From positions 124,001-188,000 of the forward strand of contig JACKDN010000004.1 in NCBI GenBank assembly GCA_020633465.1: 64,000 nt of DNA. Reading direction: 5' to 3'. This document shows, in pieces, positions 59,722 through 64,000 of the stretch; position 1 is the stretch's first letter, and each line of letters starts with the position of its first letter. The notes beneath the pieces were generated by a model, which saw only the letters and a program-made list of their open reading frames with translations, was not told the DNA's origin and did no database searches. Source of the DNA: Myxococcales bacterium (lineage in GTDB: Bacteria; Myxococcota_A; Bradymonadia; UBA7976; UBA1532). The position numbers were made by a program, and so were the translations under genes.

Positions 59722-60776
59722 CGCTCGACCTGACCGACCTGATGCGCGAGGCCATGCAGCGGGGCGCGAGCGACGTGCACCTGCTGACGCACCAGCCGCC
59801 CGCCTTCCGCGTGCACGGGGCCATCGAGCTGTCGCCGCGGCCGGCGGTGGACGAGGCGACGCTGACGCGCGCGCTCGACGCCATCCTCACCGAGGCGCAG
59901 CGGGCGGAGTGGTTCACGCGCAAGCAGCTCTGCTTCAGCTGGACGCTGCCCGAGCTGGGCTACTTCCGGGTCAGCGTCTACAGCCACATGGGGCGCATGG
60001 AGGCGGCCATCCGCATCGGCCAGCGGCAGGTGCCCGCCTTCGACGAGCTGGGGCTGCCCGAGGTGCTGGCCGAGCTGGCCTACAAGCCCTACGGCCTGGT
60101 GCTGGTCACCGGGCCGACCGGCGTGGGCAAGACGACCACGCTCAACGCCATCCTCGGGCGGGTGAACGCCGAGGCCCGCAAGAAGATCATCACCATCGAG
60201 GATCCCGTCGAGTTCCTGATGCCCTCGGGCAAGTCGCTGGTGGTGCAGCAGGAGGTCGGGCTCGACTGCGACAGCTTCGGCGCGGCCTTGCGCCACGCGC
60301 TGCGGCAGGATCCCGACATCCTGTGCATCGGCGAGCTGCGCGACCTCGAGACGATCGCCGCCGCGCTGACCGCCGCCGAGACGGGGCACGTGGTGTTCGG
60401 CACGCTGCACACGACGGGGGCCGCGGGCACCATCTCGCGCATCGTCGATGTGTTCCCGGCGAACCAGCAGAACCACGTGCGCAGCCAGCTGGCCCACGTG
60501 CTGCGCGCGACGATGAGTCAGCGCCTGCTGCCCCGGGCCGACGGCGACGGGCGGGTGCTGGTGTACGAGCTGATGCTGGCGACGGACGCCGTGCGCAACG
60601 TCATCCGCGACGGGCGCCTGCACCAGCTGGGCACCGTGCTGCAGACGGGGCAGGCGCAGGGGCAGGTGCGGGTCGACGACATGGTGCGCGACGCCTGGCT
60701 GGCGGGGGACATCACCTACGAGACGGCGCACGGCGCGGTGACCGATCCCGGCGTGCTGCAAGCGGCCCGCCGCTGA
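59718..60776 (+). CDS. PilT-type retraction ATPase
   Basis: 352 residues. Walker A is VTGPTGVGKTTTLNA near residue 131. The Asp box is IITIEDPVEFL, Walker B is DILCIGELRDLET, and the His box is GHVVFGTLHTTGAAGTI. The N-terminal domain (LTDLMREAMQRGASDVHLLTHQPPAFRVHGA) and the arginine-rich AIRIGQRQVP are also PilT-like, so it is a complete hexameric ATPase. PilT powers retraction of type IV pili. No other pilus gene is in this window, so it may serve a dedicated membrane protein complex encoded by the same operon. It overlaps the upstream gene (ATGA). Confidence 0.92.
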   Translation: MTLDLTDLMREAMQRGASDVHLLTHQPPAFRVHGAIELSPRPAVDEATLTRALDAILTEAQRAEWFTRKQLCFSWTLPELGYFRVSVYSHMGRMEAAIRIGQRQVPAFDELGLPEVLAELAYKPYGLVLVTGPTGVGKTTTLNAILGRVNAEARKKIITIEDPVEFLMPSGKSLVVQQEVGLDCDSFGAALRHALRQDPDILCIGELRDLETIAAALTAAETGHVVFGTLHTTGAAGTISRIVDVFPANQQNHVRSQLAHVLRATMSQRLLPRADGDGRVLVYELMLATDAVRNVIRDGRLHQLGTVLQTGQAQGQVRVDDMVRDAWLAGDITYETAHGAVTDPGVLQAARR

Positions 60777-60956
60777 CGGGCAGCGCTTCCGAATCGGGAG
60801 GTGCGACTTGCCTTTTTCCACATTTGCTGCAATATTTCAGCCCGGCAGGTCGCGCAGAACGGGCCCTGGAGGACACCGAGCAGCGACCGACGACGACGGG
60901 CTTTCACCCGCCCCTCTCACTGGGTAAGGATCACGCATCACGGGTTCGAGGCTGGC
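60777..60956 (+). promoter_or_regulatory. Intergenic region with a sigma-70-type promoter
   Basis: The 180 bases include an unusually AT-rich core. TTGCCT (60808-60813) and AATATT (60831-60836) are 17 bases apart and would start a transcript near 60843 with a leader of about 115 bases before the glyoxalase gene. No hairpin strong enough for a riboswitch was recognised. Confidence 0.45.
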
Positions 60957-61382
60957 ATGCGTTTCCTGCACACGATGATTCGGGTCTACGACCTCGAGGC
61001 CGCCCTCGCGTTCTTCTGCGGCGCGCTCGGCCTGCGCGAGGTGCGCCGCCGCGACTCGGAGAAGGGGCGCTTCACCCTGGTCTTCCTCGAGACCGGCGCC
61101 GAGGGTGACACCGCCCAGCTCGAGCTGACCCACAACTGGGACGAGGACGCGCCCTACACCGTCGGCCGCAACTTCGGGCACGTGGCCTTCGCCGTGGACG
61201 ACATCTACGCCACCTGCGCCCGCCTGCAGGACGCGGGCGTCACCATCCTGCGCCCGCCCCGCGACGGCTACATGGCCTTCGTCCGCAGCCCCGACCAGAT
61301 CTCGGTCGAGCTGCTGCAGCGCGGCGATCCCCAGCCCCCCTGCGAGCCGTGGGCGTCGATGCCCAACCAGGGCACCTGGTGA
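60957..61382 (+). CDS. gloA: Glyoxalase I (lactoylglutathione lyase)
   Basis: 141 residues, typical length. The start [31 protein letters not shown] is the standard beginning of GloA. The metal ligands are His5 (FLHTMIRV), Glu in [12 protein letters not shown], His in [11 protein letters not shown] and Glu in [10 protein letters not shown]. The enzyme isomerises the hemithioacetal of methylglyoxal and glutathione to S-lactoylglutathione in the cytosol. The spacing of ligands resembles the nickel-dependent bacterial group. It precedes the HEAT protein gene by seven bases. Confidence 0.94.
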   Translation: MRFLHTMIRVYDLEAALAFFCGALGLREVRRRDSEKGRFTLVFLETGAEGDTAQLELTHNWDEDAPYTVGRNFGHVAFAVDDIYATCARLQDAGVTILRPPRDGYMAFVRSPDQISVELLQRGDPQPPCEPWASMPNQGTW

Positions 61383-61389
61383 CGCCCGG

Positions 61390-62991
61390 ATGAAGACCCA
61401 GACGCCCCACGCCCGCCTGCGCACCCTGCTGGACGGCACCGCCACCTGGGACGCCTTCGACGCGCTGTGCGACGAGCGACCCGACGGCATCGTGTCGGCC
61501 ACCCGGGCCCTGCTGACCGAGTCCGAGGGGGCCCGGGCGCAGACCCTGGTGCGCTTCCTGGCCCACTGGGGCGACGACGAGGCGGTGGGGGCCCTGGTCG
61601 GCAGCCTCGACCACCCCGACGCGGGCGTGGTGGCGGCGGCGCTCGAGCACCTCAACCGCCTGCGCAGCCGCATCCCGCCGCCCAAGGTGCGCGCCCTGCT
61701 GGGCCACCCCGATCGGCTCGTGGTCCTCGGCGCGCTCGGCGCGGCGGGCCACACGGGCGATCTGTCCCTCGCGCCGGAGGTGGCGGCCTTCCTGCACAGC
61801 GAGGGCGAGCTGCAGGCGCAGGCGGCCGTCGCCCTGGGCCGCATCGGCGCCGACGCCTACGCGCGCCCCCTGGCCGCCGCCCTGCCGCACCTCGACGATC
61901 TCGCCCGCGAGGCCTACCTGCTGGCCCTCGAGCTGATGGCGGCGCCGAGCGCCATCCCCTACCTGGTCCGCTGGCTCGAGACCGCGCCGGCCGCCTGGGT
62001 GCGCCCCATCGGCCACCTGCTGTGGTGCCTCACCAGCATCGAGCCGCACGACGTCGACGACACCATCGAGGCGCTGCGCGCGGCGTGGCTGAGCTTGATG
62101 CGCAGCGACCAGCCCGATCGGCCGGCCCTGGCGCTGCGCGAGGTCGTCGTCTGCGGGCCGCGGGTGGTGTCGTTCAGCCTGGTGGGCGGCCAGAGCCGCG
62201 TCTACACCGCCTTCGACCACGCCGATCCCGGCGGCCTGGTGCGGTGGAGCCGCTCGCTGTACGTCGACGGGCAGCGCCTGTTCGACGTGGGCAACGACGG
62301 GGGCACCTGCGAGGCGCTGCTGACGCTGGCCGGCTGGCCCCGCGAGCGCGCGCGGCTGGCGGCCGGCCAGCTGGCGACCGAGGTCGACGGGCTCGAGCTG
62401 CTGGACGAGGAGGCGGTGCACCGCTGCCTCCCGCTGCTGTCGACCATGCGCAGCGGCCGCTACCTGGCCGCGCTGCTGGACGTGCCCATCGAGCGCATCG
62501 ATCAGCCGCACCTGAGCTGGCTGTCGCGCCGCCGCCGCGCGCGCGCCGGCACCGCGCCGCCCGACATGGCCTGGGCCGACGGGCCGGAGCCCAGCGCGCC
62601 GCTCGCCGATCTGGTGCACTACCAGACGCCGATGGCCCTGGGCTTCGATCCGCCCACCCACGCCCTGATGATGCCCTCGCAGCCGACCGCCAAGGTGGAC
62701 GGCCGCCACGCCGAGGCGCTGGCCGAGCGGCTGCGGGCGGGCCAGCGCCCGGCGGTCATCGCGCAGGGCTGGGTGGACGACCGCTTCGTCGACGCCCGCG
62801 TGGCGTCGCGGCTGCTCGAGATGGTGGTCATCGACGGCCACCACCGGCTGGAGGCCTACGCGCGCGCCGCCGTGCCCGCGCGCGTGCTGGTGCTGTGTCG
62901 GGTCGAGGACTCGTGGGGCCCCCCCGAGCACCCGGCGCGCTATCTGCGGGCGTGCTTCGCCGCGCTCGGGGCCCCGACGACGACGCCGTGA
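61390..62991 (+). CDS. HEAT-repeat protein with C-terminal ParB-like motif
   Basis: 533 residues, no signal. The N-terminal part has HEAT helices (GDDEAVGALVGSLDHPDAGVVAAALEHLNRLRSRI, ELQAQAAVALGRIGADAYARPLAAALPHLDDLAREAYLLALELM). The middle is not assigned. The C-terminal part includes DSRFVDARVASRLLEMVV-like text followed by VIDGHHRLEAYARAAVPARVLVL, the Asp-Gly-His-His-Arg pattern of the ParB/sulfiredoxin and DUF1015 group, which binds nucleotide or DNA. Fusion of helical repeats to such a domain is not one I know. It follows glyoxalase and overlaps the EEP gene (GTGA). Confidence 0.85.
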   Translation: MKTQTPHARLRTLLDGTATWDAFDALCDERPDGIVSATRALLTESEGARAQTLVRFLAHWGDDEAVGALVGSLDHPDAGVVAAALEHLNRLRSRIPPPKVRALLGHPDRLVVLGALGAAGHTGDLSLAPEVAAFLHSEGELQAQAAVALGRIGADAYARPLAAALPHLDDLAREAYLLALELMAAPSAIPYLVRWLETAPAAWVRPIGHLLWCLTSIEPHDVDDTIEALRAAWLSLMRSDQPDRPALALREVVVCGPRVVSFSLVGGQSRVYTAFDHADPGGLVRWSRSLYVDGQRLFDVGNDGGTCEALLTLAGWPRERARLAAGQLATEVDGLELLDEEAVHRCLPLLSTMRSGRYLAALLDVPIERIDQPHLSWLSRRRRARAGTAPPDMAWADGPEPSAPLADLVHYQTPMALGFDPPTHALMMPSQPTAKVDGRHAEALAERLRAGQRPAVIAQGWVDDRFVDARVASRLLEMVVIDGHHRLEAYARAAVPARVLVLCRVEDSWGPPEHPARYLRACFAALGAPTTTP

Positions 62992-63965
62992 GCGAGCCGC
63001 CTCCCCGACGCCCCACCTGGCGAGAGCGGCGCCGCGCGCGGGCCGAGCGGCGCACCTCGGAGCGCGCCGCCGCGACCACCGACGCGCCGGCCGAGCCGCA
63101 CGTCGACGCCGAGGGCCACCTGCACGACGGCCCGCCGCGCATCATCGAGGCGCACCCGGGGCCGCACATCGCGACGCCGCCGGTGCGGCCGGGCTGCCCG
63201 GACGGTCACGGCGCCGGCGAGCCGGACGCGCTGTCGGTGATGACCCTCAACGTCGCGCACGGGCGGGGGGCGCGCCTGCACCAGACCTTCCTGCGGCGGC
63301 GCACCATCGAGGCCCACCTGACCGCCATCGCGTCGGTGCTGGGGCGCGAGGCGCCGGATCTGGTGGCGCTGCAGGAGGCCGACGGGCCCTGCCTGTGGAG
63401 CGGCGGCTTCGACCACGTCGACTGGCTGGCGCGCGAGGGCGGGTTCGGCTGGCACGTGCGCGGCAGCCACGTGCAGGGTCGCCGGCTGGACTACGGCACC
63501 GCGCTGCTGAGCCGGCTGCGCCCGGCCGATCCCCTGGCGATCACCTTCCGCCCGTCGCCGCCGACGCCGACCAAGGGCTTCGTCGTGGCGACGGTCGAGC
63601 ACGGGGGGCACACCATCGACGTGGTGTCGGTGCACCTCGACTTCTCGCGCAGCCGGGTGCGGCGGCGGCAGGTGGCCGAGCTGGCCGAGGCGCTGCAGGC
63701 GCGCGACCACCTGCGCGTGGTGATGGGCGACCTGAACTGCGACTGGAAGGAGCGCGGCGGCACGCTGCGCACGCTGAGTGACGCCCTCGGGGTCGAGCCG
63801 CACGCGCCGGACGCGCACGAGGGCTTCGGCACCTACCGCGGGAAGGCGCGCCTGGACTGGGTGCTCACCTCGCCGACCTTGTCGGTGAAGGACTACCGCG
63901 TGCTGCCCGACGTGGTCAGCGACCACCGCGCGGTCGTCGCGCGGCTGGGCTTGCCGGGCGGTTGA
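62988..63965 (+). CDS. Endonuclease/exonuclease/phosphatase (EEP) family protein
   Basis: 325 residues from the GTG at 62988. An Arg/Ala-rich N-terminal extension of about 80 residues precedes the EEP fold. Motifs are LSVMTLNVAHGRGARLHQT, LVALQEADGPCLW (the catalytic Glu), YGTALLSRLRP, VVSVHLDFSRSRVRRRQV, VVMGDLNCDWKER (Asp and Asn), LDWVLTSP and VVSDHRAVVARL (Asp-His). All catalytic residues are present, so it hydrolyses a phosphodiester or phosphate; the substrate may be DNA, RNA or an inositol phosphate. The gene is linked to the HEAT/ParB-like gene by a GTGA overlap. Confidence 0.92.
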   Translation: MSEPPPRRPTWRERRRARAERRTSERAAATTDAPAEPHVDAEGHLHDGPPRIIEAHPGPHIATPPVRPGCPDGHGAGEPDALSVMTLNVAHGRGARLHQTFLRRRTIEAHLTAIASVLGREAPDLVALQEADGPCLWSGGFDHVDWLAREGGFGWHVRGSHVQGRRLDYGTALLSRLRPADPLAITFRPSPPTPTKGFVVATVEHGGHTIDVVSVHLDFSRSRVRRRQVAELAEALQARDHLRVVMGDLNCDWKERGGTLRTLSDALGVEPHAPDAHEGFGTYRGKARLDWVLTSPTLSVKDYRVLPDVVSDHRAVVARLGLPGG

Positions 63966-63981
63966 CGCTACCTTCGGCGCC

Positions 63982-64000
63982 ATGAAGGATGTCCACGCGC
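63982..64000 (+). CDS. Start of a further gene, cut by the window edge
   Basis: ATG at 63982 begins a reading frame MKDVHA that continues off the window. A -10-like TACCTT (63969-63974) ends seven bases before it, the same spacing as the other leaderless starts seen here. Evidence is limited to six codons. Confidence 0.4.

Overview
The window is very GC-rich DNA (roughly 70% by eye) with coding on both strands, many GTG/TTG starts and dense gene packing. The gene content points to the Myxococcota or a close relative. It has a eukaryote-like Ser/Thr kinase, Gly-Ala-Pro linkers, thrombospondin-3 and VWA lipoproteins, a CGNG...DDGN Cys-rich repeat protein, outer-membrane barrels of the myxobacterial type, a cytosolic-type HAD 5'-nucleotidase, and a very large fraction of Cys-rich lipoproteins of no known function. 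No rRNA, tRNA, CRISPR array or prophage was recognised. One small mobile element was found.

Layout. 1-5694: minus-strand lipoproteins, including a collagen-like one and a 1352-residue one. 5823-9341: two paralogous small proteins around a hotdog thioesterase, then a cNMP-binding protein divergent from a Ser/Thr kinase that carries its own cNMP domain. 9451-17169: Cys-rich and VWA surface lipoproteins, a TPR protein, a 5'-nucleotidase, a TPM-domain protein. 17247-21910: DnaQ-like exonuclease, primary-type sigma factor with promoter and terminator, DUF2461 protein, polysaccharide deacetylase. 21927-25098: a molybdopterin sulfite-oxidase-type enzyme with small barrels. 25249-29885: a six-BON-domain protein, a cyclopropane-synthase/DUF1295 pair, and a PD-(D/E)XK (Rpn-like) gene split by a 165-bp MITE. 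29902-36323: a metalloprotease, an S1-repeat protein, a large beta-propeller lipoprotein. 36388-43872: a nine-gene, mostly overlapping operon of envelope proteins. 43954-50383: cyclophilin lipoprotein, an AraC regulator with a ketopantoate-reductase/GyrB-ATPase fusion, HEAT-like protein, GNAT enzyme, a lipoprotein. 50387-54687: ECF sigma and membrane partner, a hexamer satellite, asparaginase, aldo/keto reductase, K+ channel. 54758-60776: a seven-gene operon of radical SAM enzyme, Ycf46-like AAA ATPase, Ycf35/DUF1257-like protein, TPR protein, DUF2997 protein, zinc-ribbon membrane protein and PilT-like ATPase. 60957-64000: glyoxalase, HEAT protein with a C-terminal ParB-like motif, EEP hydrolase, and a gene start.

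The strongest leads are five. (1) The MITE with perfect 16-bp ends, whose removal with one copy of a TG duplication restores an open Rpn-like gene. (2) Perfect IHF-consensus sites about 20 bp upstream of sigma-54-like -24/-12 elements at two separate genes. (3) The Ycf46/Ycf35/DUF2997 operon with a PilT-type ATPase. (4) The overlapping envelope operon. (5) A PanE-GyrB ATPase fusion.

Several genes change reading frame inside Gly/Ala/Pro-rich, C- or G-run-rich linkers. These are either homopolymer sequencing errors or real slippage, and they affect how the annotated ends should be read.
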